Below are positions 8,766-16,018 of a stretch of 48,639 bases of DNA, piece after piece. Source of the stretch: Candidatus Aegiribacteria sp. (lineage in GTDB: Bacteria; Fermentibacterota; Fermentibacteria; Fermentibacterales; JCC-6); the NCBI GenBank assembly GCA_030620995.1, contig JAUXIK010000016.1, forward strand, positions 1 to 48,639, in the 5' to 3' direction. The notes under the pieces are model-generated. The model saw only the letters and a list, made by a program, of their open reading frames with translations. It ran no database searches and was not told where the DNA came from. Made by a program: the position numbers and the translations under genes. Numbering within the stretch: position 1 is the first letter of the stretch; the number at the start of each line of letters is the position of its first letter.

Positions 8766-10021
8766 ATAAAAAAATCACGGTTGTCATCGTTACATGGAAT
8801 TCCTCAGCGCTGCTGCCGAAACTCGCGGAGACACTGAATGAACTTGAACCGATATGTGATGTCGTAGTTTCAGATAACTCATCAACGGACCAAACGTGTG
8901 AAATTCTGAAAGAAATACTGCCCTGGGTTACAGTTTTGAATAACAGGGAAAATGGAGGTTTCGGTTACGGTAATAACAGGGCATTCGAGGTGTGCAGAAC
9001 GCCATATATTCTCCTTCTGAACACAGATGCCGGGATATCCGCTTCCGCTGTTCTTGGTCTTCTTGAAGTACTTGAAAGGAATAAATCTGCTGCAGCCGTA
9101 CAACCGATTATCAGATTGTGGGAATGGCCTCTGGTTACGCTCAGCGCGGGAACTGCCATGACAGAATACGGCAGAGGGTATGATTATGATTTCATGCATT
9201 TTCAGCCAGCTCCTGCAGGCGGCATTGTTGAAGTTCCAGCTGTAACCGCTGCTGTATCTCTTTTCAGAAGGGAAGCTCTTCAGGAGGCAGGTGGTTTTGA
9301 TGAACGGATATTTATGTATTATGAAGATACCGATCTATGTCTGAGATTAAGAGAAAAAGGTTACAATTTTCTTCTTGCACCGTCACTGGAAGCGGAACAC
9401 ATGATGGGTTTTTCCAGCAACAGAGGAATTGCCGGTAAATGGGAGCTTGAATCTTCAGCCTATCTTGCAAGGAAGTATCTGGGGGGTGAGAAGTGTAAGC
9501 TTCCCGCATACTGGAAGAAGATGGAATGGAAAACAAGATTATCCCTAATGCTCAACCGAAAACCCTGGTTCTGGCGAATTTCAGCGGTACAAAAAGCAGA
9601 GAAGATTGCAGTGAAACATATAGATATGGATGATTCCGTTCTCCAGGACATAATAGCCCCGAGACCGATGCGTATGCCGTTTAAACGCCATGTTGATAAC
9701 ACTCGTGCGAAGGGGCATAGCTCTATGGGTAATGACGTGATCTACGGTCCCGGGTGGTTTGACGGAAGAATTGACAACGGTTTCGGATGCATGCGCGTAC
9801 CTGCGAGGGCTGGTTCTCTTACATTTATGGCCTTTTCCTATAATATTTCAGGTTCGCTTGCGCTATGGTCCGAGAAAGGTGTTATTATCCGAAAGTTTTT
9901 GCGTGTTTCTGAAAGAACCGGTTTCACAGCGGATATCGACGAAGGAACAACTCACCTGTATCTTGTTCCCGACAGAAGGAAACAGAGGATAGAGATAGAT
10001 GATGTCAGCTATACGCTCTGA
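8762..10021 (+). CDS. GT2 glycosyltransferase (rhamnosyltransferase/WbbL type) with C-terminal beta module
   Basis: About 419 residues. TTG at 8762 is the better start: it overlaps the previous stop (TTGA) and has GGGAAGG upstream; the ATG at 8738 would lie further inside the previous gene. The GT-A domain shows TVVIVTWNSS, VVSDNSSTDQT, ILLLNTDAG (DxD-type) and GGFDERIFMYYEDTDLCLRL, diagnostic of the WbbL-like branch that builds O-antigen or rhamnan chains. After about residue 300 comes a separate module with YGPGWFDGRIDNGFGCMRV and ending IEIDDVSYTL, resembling beta-sandwich tails found on other cell-surface glycosyltransferases. Donor sugar unknown; dTDP-rhamnose is a guess from the subfamily. 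Confidence 0.88.
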   Translation: MNKKITVVIVTWNSSALLPKLAETLNELEPICDVVVSDNSSTDQTCEILKEILPWVTVLNNRENGGFGYGNNRAFEVCRTPYILLLNTDAGISASAVLGLLEVLERNKSAAAVQPIIRLWEWPLVTLSAGTAMTEYGRGYDYDFMHFQPAPAGGIVEVPAVTAAVSLFRREALQEAGGFDERIFMYYEDTDLCLRLREKGYNFLLAPSLEAEHMMGFSSNRGIAGKWELESSAYLARKYLGGEKCKLPAYWKKMEWKTRLSLMLNRKPWFWRISAVQKAEKIAVKHIDMDDSVLQDIIAPRPMRMPFKRHVDNTRAKGHSSMGNDVIYGPGWFDGRIDNGFGCMRVPARAGSLTFMAFSYNISGSLALWSEKGVIIRKFLRVSERTGFTADIDEGTTHLYLVPDRRKQRIEIDDVSYTL

Positions 10022-10790
10022 CAGATTGTTATTAATAGGGCTTGCGTCAGCAGCCCTGTTTCTTCTGAGAGGGATTTCCGGATTCACCGTTTCATGGGCT
10101 TTGCTTTTCACAGGTATTTCGCTGATTGAAAAGCAGAACAGGATAACCTTCATTTCGCTCATTACAGCGGGAATCTCGCTGATAACCGGAGACGCGAACG
10201 CCGGAACAGCTTTGATCCTTGCAGGTTCTGTATTTGGAATTGCCGGTTCGGATTCATTGCTTCCAAGGGTTGCTTTTTTTGCTTCTTTCTCTGTTATTCT
10301 ATTTGAAGGCTCTCTAACAGGAATACTTCCCCTTTTCATTGTGAGTTTTCCCGCTCTGCTTTTAAAACGGGAGAGGTGGAGATATTCAGCTATTGCAGGA
10401 GGAATTATCGCAGGACTTCTTATCTGCGGTCTACCGGGAGCTTCAGCCTATAGAATATTGGTACATGATGAGGTTCACGCTGAAAACGCCGTCATCTGGC
10501 CTGATCCAATATCCGCGAATCTCAACCATCCGGTTGTGCTGCTTGAAGCGGAGAACATGGACAAGACTGACATGTTTATTGAGATCTCAGCTGGAGGGAT
10601 GAGAGATTCCACCTTGATGGGAGTAATCGAAACCGGAGGACAGACTCATCAGATACTTCCTGGAAGCAACTTATTCAGAATAAGGGAAACCACTTTTCCT
10701 GTAGTTATTACTCTTACTAGAAAATGGCAACCATTCAACCATCCTGTAATATGGATTCAGGAAGCCTGGACGGTGTCACAATCAGAATAA
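9999..10790 (+). CDS. Small polytopic membrane protein with C-terminal beta-rich domain
   Basis: 263 residues, ATG at 9999 (or the adjacent ATG at 10002), overlapping the GT2 gene by 23 nt. About four to five hydrophobic segments occupy residues 5-155 (for example LLLIGLASAALFLLRGISG and YSAIAGGIIAGLLICGLPG). The last about 100 residues are soluble and beta-rich, with repeated I/V-x-I/V patterns such as MFIEISAGGM and TFPVVITLTRKW. I recognise no family. Position between a GT2 and a GT-C protein suggests an accessory of glycan assembly; that is context only. Confidence 0.65.
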   Translation: MMSAIRSDRLLLIGLASAALFLLRGISGFTVSWALLFTGISLIEKQNRITFISLITAGISLITGDANAGTALILAGSVFGIAGSDSLLPRVAFFASFSVILFEGSLTGILPLFIVSFPALLLKRERWRYSAIAGGIIAGLLICGLPGASAYRILVHDEVHAENAVIWPDPISANLNHPVVLLEAENMDKTDMFIEISAGGMRDSTLMGVIETGGQTHQILPGSNLFRIRETTFPVVITLTRKWQPFNHPVIWIQEAWTVSQSE

Positions 10791-12847
10791 AATCACTTCT
10801 CGATGAGAGATCCGGAGCGCTTTTCCATATTGCGGCGGCGATAACGATATTTGCGATCTGGCGAATTTTTGGAATGCCTGCGCCAGGTTCTCTGGGGAGA
10901 ATAATTCCTCTCTCCTGGTTTATCACCGGTTTGATTTTTGGAAAGGGGAGAATATCAAAATTATCTCCTCTCCTTCTCACCGTATTTCTCGTACTTTCGC
11001 TGTTGTGGGCTGTCAGCCCCTCAGTTGAAGTTCTGGCTGTCTCATTCGGACTATTGGGAGTATTTCCAGGATTGCTTGATGCATCCAGAAAACAGGCAGG
11101 TATTCTTCGAGCAATGATTCCACTGATTCCGCTGATCTTTCTTGTTCCTTTCGGGGGTGATGAACCGCACTACGCAACGATTACAGAGGATTTCATTTCA
11201 CCGGGATCAGGGGAATTCGGAAATATGCGTCATCAACTGGGTGATCCATCCGAGAATATTCCGCATCATCAGAAGTTATTTCCGGCGCTGATGATTCCGG
11301 GATATCCATTCTCTATAGCGGGAGTAAGGCTTATGAACCTGCTCTTTGCGCTTATTTCGATTCTGATTCTTTCCGGGATTTACAGGAAGAGCGGATTGTA
11401 TGACTGGAAATACATTTCCGTGCTTGGCATACTGCTGCTTCCAGGCAGTTCAATTTTAGGACTTGTGTTTCCGGGATGGGCTGCTCTGCTTTTTTTCCTT
11501 CTTGGTGTTCGGATGGTAGATTCCCGGCGACGCACACTATGGATTGTATGTATTTCCTTCATTCTTGTTCTGATAAAGATCAGGTTTGTCGGAATATCCG
11601 CAGGGCTGCTGATCGCCCTGATAATCAGTACTGAGAGAAAAAAGAAGATCATTTATTCCACAGCGATGGCTGGTATTGTTATTCTTGGTCTACTTGCGGA
11701 TCTGATTCTGCTGGATGGCCGCGTATTCTGGGTAAGATACGGAAATATTGAATTCCTGAAAATCGTTATTATTCAACCCGTTTTCAGGTTTCCGGAAGTT
11801 CTTCTGGCAGCAGGATCATCTCTTGTGGATATTGAATCGGGTCTCATCTGGAAAGCACCCTGGATTATTGCAGGACTTGCCGGACTGCCTGTTCTGAGAA
11901 GGAAACATCCTGATCTGTTACTGTGGCTTGGTCTGCCGGCAATCTTCTATTTCTTTGTCCTCATTATCTGGTCTCCAAACGCATGGGCAGGCATGCCTGC
12001 TCCATCTGGAAGGATGCTTCTTCCGCTCATGCCGGTATTTATTGCCTCGCTGGGGTGTATGCTCAAGGACAGAAAAGTAAGAATCCTTATCTGGCTGTCC
12101 CTGGGAATATCAGCTGTATACTTCGCATATCCAGTACTTAGATTTAACCATGCTGACGGTACTGACACTCTTGTCAGCCTGATTGGCGGACAGTACACCA
12201 GTGTTACCGAATGGATACCCAGCGCACTTCGACTCAATCTTCCCATATTCTCAGGCTGGCTTGTGCTGACAGGCTTATCTGTATGGCTGCTGATTAAGAG
12301 AAACAGATATTCAACATTTATCATCGGTATACCATTGCTTCTTCTGGCGTTTGTCTCTGGACAGAGCAGGCTCGCGTGGGAAGCTGAGGATATTCCGACA
12401 GAATATCGAAGTTATTGTTCGATGTACCCGGAAAATATCGATATAGGGAACAGATCACACTGGAATTTCTCCAGGGAGAGGATGCTAGTGATGTCAAATT
12501 CTGAAGATGCTGTTATTCTGCCTGTTCCCGAGAATCACGATGATACAGTCAGGGTATCTATTGCTTTCAGGTCACTTCAGTCCGGCTCAATCCCCGGAAT
12601 AGAACTTTCATGTGGTGATTTCCGCGATTCGATCTATGTATCATCCGGAATAATGGAAAGACCGGAATGGGTTGGTTATTTTAGAAATAGAGAACTTGGG
12701 CATGTCCCTGAGAATCTTGAAGAAATACTTGTGCAATTTTCTTTTGTTGCTGATACAATTGATATTATTCGAATATCACCTCTATCTGTTGGTGATGAAT
12801 ACGGTGAAGGCCATGGTATTTATCTTGACAGGATTGAGTTCAGGTAA
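10724..12847 (+). CDS. GT-C (GT39-like) membrane glycosyltransferase with C-terminal beta-sandwich
   Basis: About 707 residues with roughly a dozen membrane helices. The segment FGGDEPHYATITEDFISPG (about residues 143-161) is the classic first-loop motif of ArnT/PMT-like enzymes, with the catalytic Asp in GDEPHY. From about 555 the chain leaves the membrane and forms a beta-rich domain ending GIYLDRIEFR, a pattern common at the end of carbohydrate-binding-like jelly rolls. Start is ambiguous: ATG 10724 and ATG 10751 both lie deep in the upstream gene, and an in-frame ATA at 10787 overlaps the upstream TAA. Likely transfers a lipid-linked sugar at the outer face of the inner membrane. Last gene of the glycan operon. 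Confidence 0.83.
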   Translation: MATIQPSCNMDSGSLDGVTIRIKSLLDERSGALFHIAAAITIFAIWRIFGMPAPGSLGRIIPLSWFITGLIFGKGRISKLSPLLLTVFLVLSLLWAVSPSVEVLAVSFGLLGVFPGLLDASRKQAGILRAMIPLIPLIFLVPFGGDEPHYATITEDFISPGSGEFGNMRHQLGDPSENIPHHQKLFPALMIPGYPFSIAGVRLMNLLFALISILILSGIYRKSGLYDWKYISVLGILLLPGSSILGLVFPGWAALLFFLLGVRMVDSRRRTLWIVCISFILVLIKIRFVGISAGLLIALIISTERKKKIIYSTAMAGIVILGLLADLILLDGRVFWVRYGNIEFLKIVIIQPVFRFPEVLLAAGSSLVDIESGLIWKAPWIIAGLAGLPVLRRKHPDLLLWLGLPAIFYFFVLIIWSPNAWAGMPAPSGRMLLPLMPVFIASLGCMLKDRKVRILIWLSLGISAVYFAYPVLRFNHADGTDTLVSLIGGQYTSVTEWIPSALRLNLPIFSGWLVLTGLSVWLLIKRNRYSTFIIGIPLLLLAFVSGQSRLAWEAEDIPTEYRSYCSMYPENIDIGNRSHWNFSRERMLVMSNSEDAVILPVPENHDDTVRVSIAFRSLQSGSIPGIELSCGDFRDSIYVSSGIMERPEWVGYFRNRELGHVPENLEEILVQFSFVADTIDIIRISPLSVGDEYGEGHGIYLDRIEFR

Positions 12848-12935
12848 TGTGTTTTTCGGGATTTATGATGGTTGCACTCAGAACCATACTTATGCAGAGT
12901 ATAATGGTTTAGATATTAATAGTTAGGGAGAGTAA
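12848..12935 (+). promoter_or_regulatory. Short gap with possible -10 element ahead of the two-component genes
   Basis: A perfect TATAAT at 12900-12905 lies 31 nt before the kinase start. No good -35 sits at 16-18 bp; TTGCAC at about 12872 is 22 bp away. A six-base inverted repeat ATGGTT/AACCAT with an 8-nt loop (about 12868-12887) lies over that -35 region. No terminator T-run is visible after the preceding gene. Confidence 0.3.
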
Positions 12936-14627
12936 TTGGCCAGGAAATTCATTATGGGAGTTGAACTCCTGACAGGACTTGCTATCGGAGCAGCAGCGGC
13001 TGCTGCTGCAGTGTCATTCATCATTGTTTTTCTGATAGAGATCGATATGTCAGCTGAAACAGATCATATGGCGACTGTAACAGCGTTTGCTCTGGCGAAC
13101 TCATTTGAATCTGTCAACGACATCGATAGTTTTGAGGAAGCCGTTTTTCCGTTTATATGGAGTGGAAGACTGGAAGCTCTTGCGGTTGTCGATACTTCCG
13201 GGAATCTGATACTTGGCGAAGGGCTGTCAAATGATGAAATCCCGAAACCGGACGAAACGGATGAATGGTATTTTTCTAAAATACAGGACACCGAGCTGTT
13301 TCTGGGAATTAAACCGCCGCAATCCCCGTTTGCTCTTATATATCGGACTCTTCTAATTGGTTTTGCAGTGCTTACAGTGGCTCTTTCCGTACTTGCTGTC
13401 TTTACGCCTCGTTATTTAACGAGATCTGTTATTACACCTCTGCGCGAAATACTGGTGGAAGCCGACAAATACAGCTCTGGTGGCGGAAGCAGCGCTGAAG
13501 CAGCCGGAGCTTCATTTCATCGTCTTATGGAACTGCTGCATGAAAAAGATAAGCAGCTGAATGAGCTCAGAAGAGCGGCTGAGGAGAGGGCTGATATCAT
13601 TGAAAATCGTTCCGCCGCAATTCTTTCTGTCCTCGGTTCAGCGGTACTCGCACTTGACGGAAGGGGAGAACTCTCACTTTTCAATAAGCAGTCAGGCGAT
13701 CTCTTTGAACTGAAAGACAGTAATCTGCATTCCGAATTCCCCTGGAATCGAACGGCTGAAGGACGGGCTTTAAAGAAGGTGCTGGAGGAACTTGTCGAGT
13801 CGGGAGAAAGAACCGCGGAATTTCAGATTCAGGAGTCCTATATGCATCCCTCAAAAATGTACAGTGTGTCGATATCCAGATCACTCACAGATGAGATAAC
13901 GGTTCTTGTAACCGATGCCACAAGAATAAGCGAACTTGAAAGAAATATCGCTGACCAGGCAGCAATGGCGGATATTGGTGCCGCGTCCGCTGGAATTTCA
14001 CATGAGATGGGTAATACACTCTGTGCTCTTTCAGGATACTTCGATCTTCTCGCAAGGGGACATTCCGATGAGAGAACACTCAAGATACTCAGCGAAGTGA
14101 GAAGAGAGATGAATTCGGCGCAGGAGCTGATTGATTCATTTGGTTCCTTCGCGAAATCACCTGAGCCGGTAACCTCAAAACTGTGCAGAGATGATATACT
14201 TTCAATCTGTACCCATTCGTGTGAGACAGATGGGATCAAGTATTCGATCTCAATGACAGATGAGGAGTTCTCGCTCAATGCCGACAGAAAACTCCTCGCC
14301 ATATGCGTAAGTAATCTTGTAAGAAACGCATTCGAGGCGGATTCAGAGACAACACTTGAGATTATTGTAAAAGCTTCGGATAATAGCATCACCATTTCCG
14401 TAACAGATACAGGACCGGGGCTTACACTTGACTCTGAGGAAATCTTCAGGCCATTCAGAACAACAAAGAACAGAAGCGGAGGGAATATGGGTCTGGGTCT
14501 TTCGATAAGCAGAAGGATTATCCGATCCATGGGCGGTGATCTGAGTTGTAATAACAGGGAAAACGGCGGAACTGTTTTTACAATTCTTCTTCCGGTAACA
14601 AAAAGGCAGGATAATAATGCATACTGA
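12936..14627 (+). CDS. Membrane sensor histidine kinase (NtrB-like)
   Basis: 563 residues from TTG 12936 with AGGGAGAG upstream. Two membrane segments (about 10-36 and 137-157) bracket a sensor domain of about 100 residues. A HAMP-like linker and coiled coil (158-225) and a PAS-like region (225-335) follow. The phosphorylation site is SAGISHEMGN with H356; the ATPase part has NLVRNAFEA (N box), DTGPGL (G1) and GGNMGLGLSISRRI (G2). The kinase overlaps the response regulator gene by 11 nt, so the two form a cognate pair. The signal is unknown; the sensor region has no recognisable ligand motif. Confidence 0.92.
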   Translation: MARKFIMGVELLTGLAIGAAAAAAAVSFIIVFLIEIDMSAETDHMATVTAFALANSFESVNDIDSFEEAVFPFIWSGRLEALAVVDTSGNLILGEGLSNDEIPKPDETDEWYFSKIQDTELFLGIKPPQSPFALIYRTLLIGFAVLTVALSVLAVFTPRYLTRSVITPLREILVEADKYSSGGGSSAEAAGASFHRLMELLHEKDKQLNELRRAAEERADIIENRSAAILSVLGSAVLALDGRGELSLFNKQSGDLFELKDSNLHSEFPWNRTAEGRALKKVLEELVESGERTAEFQIQESYMHPSKMYSVSISRSLTDEITVLVTDATRISELERNIADQAAMADIGAASAGISHEMGNTLCALSGYFDLLARGHSDERTLKILSEVRREMNSAQELIDSFGSFAKSPEPVTSKLCRDDILSICTHSCETDGIKYSISMTDEEFSLNADRKLLAICVSNLVRNAFEADSETTLEIIVKASDNSITISVTDTGPGLTLDSEEIFRPFRTTKNRSGGNMGLGLSISRRIIRSMGGDLSCNNRENGGTVFTILLPVTKRQDNNAY

Positions 14628-15894
14628 AAGCATTCTTCTTGTAGAAGATAAACGAGCTATGCGGAATATGCTGACGACCGCTCTTGAAGAGGATGGATGG
14701 AAGGTTTGCGCCGTGTCTTCCGGAAGCGAAGCCCTGAAGAGTATTGAGAAAAGAAACTTCGATATTCTGCTCAGTGATATCTGCCTGCCGGGTAAGATTG
14801 ATGGTATGGATATACTCCGGAAGTCCAGGGAATGCTGCCACTGGGTACCAGTAATTCTTATGACTGCTTTTGGAACAGTAGATCTTGCAGTTGAAGCTAT
14901 GAAGGAGGGAGCGCGGGATTTCATCACAAAACCCTTTGATCTGGATGACCTGCTGTCACTGCTGAGAAGATATGTGCATTCATCAGGGACATCACTTATC
15001 GGGTCGTCAGAAGGACTCCTTTCAACAATTGAAAGAGCCAGAAAGGGTGCTCAGACTGATCTTTCCATTCTTGTGCTTGGGGATAGCGGTACAGGTAAAG
15101 AACTGTTAGCAAGGATCATACACGATGAAAGCTCCTTTTCAGATGGCCCTTTCGTACCGGTTAACTGTGCTGCAATCCCTGGGGATCTTATCGAAAGTGA
15201 GCTGTTCGGCGCTGAAAAGGGCGCTTACACCGGCTCTGACAGGATGAGACCAGGCAGATTCGAGCTTGCTCAGGGTGGTACAATATTCCTTGATGAGGTC
15301 GGTGATCTTAATCCCACACTTCAAGGTAAGCTCCTTAGAGTTCTTCAGGAAAGAGAGTATACTCGAGTCGGCGGTTCAGAGATTTTCAGAACAAATGCCC
15401 GGGTGATATCCGCAAGCAACAGAGATCTCAAAGGTGAAGCTGATGCGGGCACTTTCAGAAAAGATCTATATTTCCGAATTGCAGAGTTTCCGGTTACTCT
15501 TTCGCCTCTGCACGAAAGAATAGAGGATATACCTGAGCTGATAAGATATTTCCTTGATCTTTCAGGATACAAAGAAGTGATTGTTTCACCTGAGGCAATA
15601 ACAAAACTTAAAGGATTCAGGTGGCCTGGTAATATCCGTCAGCTTCGAAGCATTATTCTGCGTGCGGCAGCACTGGCTGAAGAGAACATAATCGATGCGG
15701 ATATTCTTGAGATAGATGATATCAAACCGGAAGAGGGGCTGCTTGAGGAATCAGCGAAAGCAGCAAAATCAAGGGAAAAGGAACTGATAAAAAAGGCTCT
15801 GATTGAAACTGGTGGAAACAGAAAAAAAGCTGCAATAATCCTGAAAGTCAGTTACAGAACGCTTTTGTCACGACTGAAGGAACTTGATCTTTGA
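14617..15894 (+). CDS. Sigma-54-dependent response regulator (NtrC family)
   Basis: 425 residues. Receiver domain 1-120 with phospho-acceptor D54 (LLSDICLPG), T83 and K105 (ITKPFD). The AAA+ domain has Walker A GDSGTGKE (155-162), a sigma-54 contact loop reading GAYTGS at 202-207 where the family consensus is GAFTGA, and TIFLDEVGDL as Walker B. A Fis-type helix-turn-helix ends the protein (ETGGNRKKAAIILKVSYRTLL). It should activate sigma-54 promoters after phosphorylation by the adjacent kinase. I searched by eye for TGGCAC-N5-TTGC promoters in the gaps of this window and found none, so targets lie elsewhere or were missed. Confidence 0.93.
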   Translation: MHTESILLVEDKRAMRNMLTTALEEDGWKVCAVSSGSEALKSIEKRNFDILLSDICLPGKIDGMDILRKSRECCHWVPVILMTAFGTVDLAVEAMKEGARDFITKPFDLDDLLSLLRRYVHSSGTSLIGSSEGLLSTIERARKGAQTDLSILVLGDSGTGKELLARIIHDESSFSDGPFVPVNCAAIPGDLIESELFGAEKGAYTGSDRMRPGRFELAQGGTIFLDEVGDLNPTLQGKLLRVLQEREYTRVGGSEIFRTNARVISASNRDLKGEADAGTFRKDLYFRIAEFPVTLSPLHERIEDIPELIRYFLDLSGYKEVIVSPEAITKLKGFRWPGNIRQLRSIILRAAALAEENIIDADILEIDDIKPEEGLLEESAKAAKSREKELIKKALIETGGNRKKAAIILKVSYRTLLSRLKELDL

Positions 15895-15895
15895 A

Positions 15896-16000
15896 GGGGC
15901 CGGGCCTAACATCTAAACATTCTAACTTCGCCCCACGGGGACATGCACTCTATGGTGCGTGTCCCCGCAAAATATATGTTTAGATGTAAGGCCCGGCCCC
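15896..16000. repeat. 105-bp nested palindrome (REP/MITE-like element)
   Basis: The outer arms 15896-15920 and 15976-16000 are inverted copies of 25 bp with a single mismatch; they begin GGGGCCGGGCCT and end AGGCCCGGCCCC. Inside them a second inverted repeat, GGGGACATGCAC (15937-15948) and GTGCGTGTCCCC (15955-15966), has one mismatch and a 6-bp loop. The element begins 2 nt after the ntrC-like stop codon and ends 18 nt before the gatE start. It has no T-run, so it is not a standard terminator, though as RNA it would fold strongly and could separate the two operons. Its symmetry resembles REP-type or miniature mobile elements. Confidence 0.85.
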
Positions 16001-16018
16001 AATAGGAAGGAGTATCAT

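Noticed and set aside
9863..10339. 158-codon - strand frame
   Set aside because: Antisense to the GT2 C-terminal module and the small membrane protein; no family features.
13838..14530. 230-codon open frame on the - strand inside the sensor kinase gene
   Set aside because: It lies antiparallel to a complete histidine kinase with all motifs, is Ser-rich as expected from a reversed coding frame, and has no domain signature.
14343..14927. 194-codon - strand frame over the kinase/regulator junction
   Set aside because: Antisense shadow of two well-supported genes; composition is low in recognisable motifs and it has no ribosome site.
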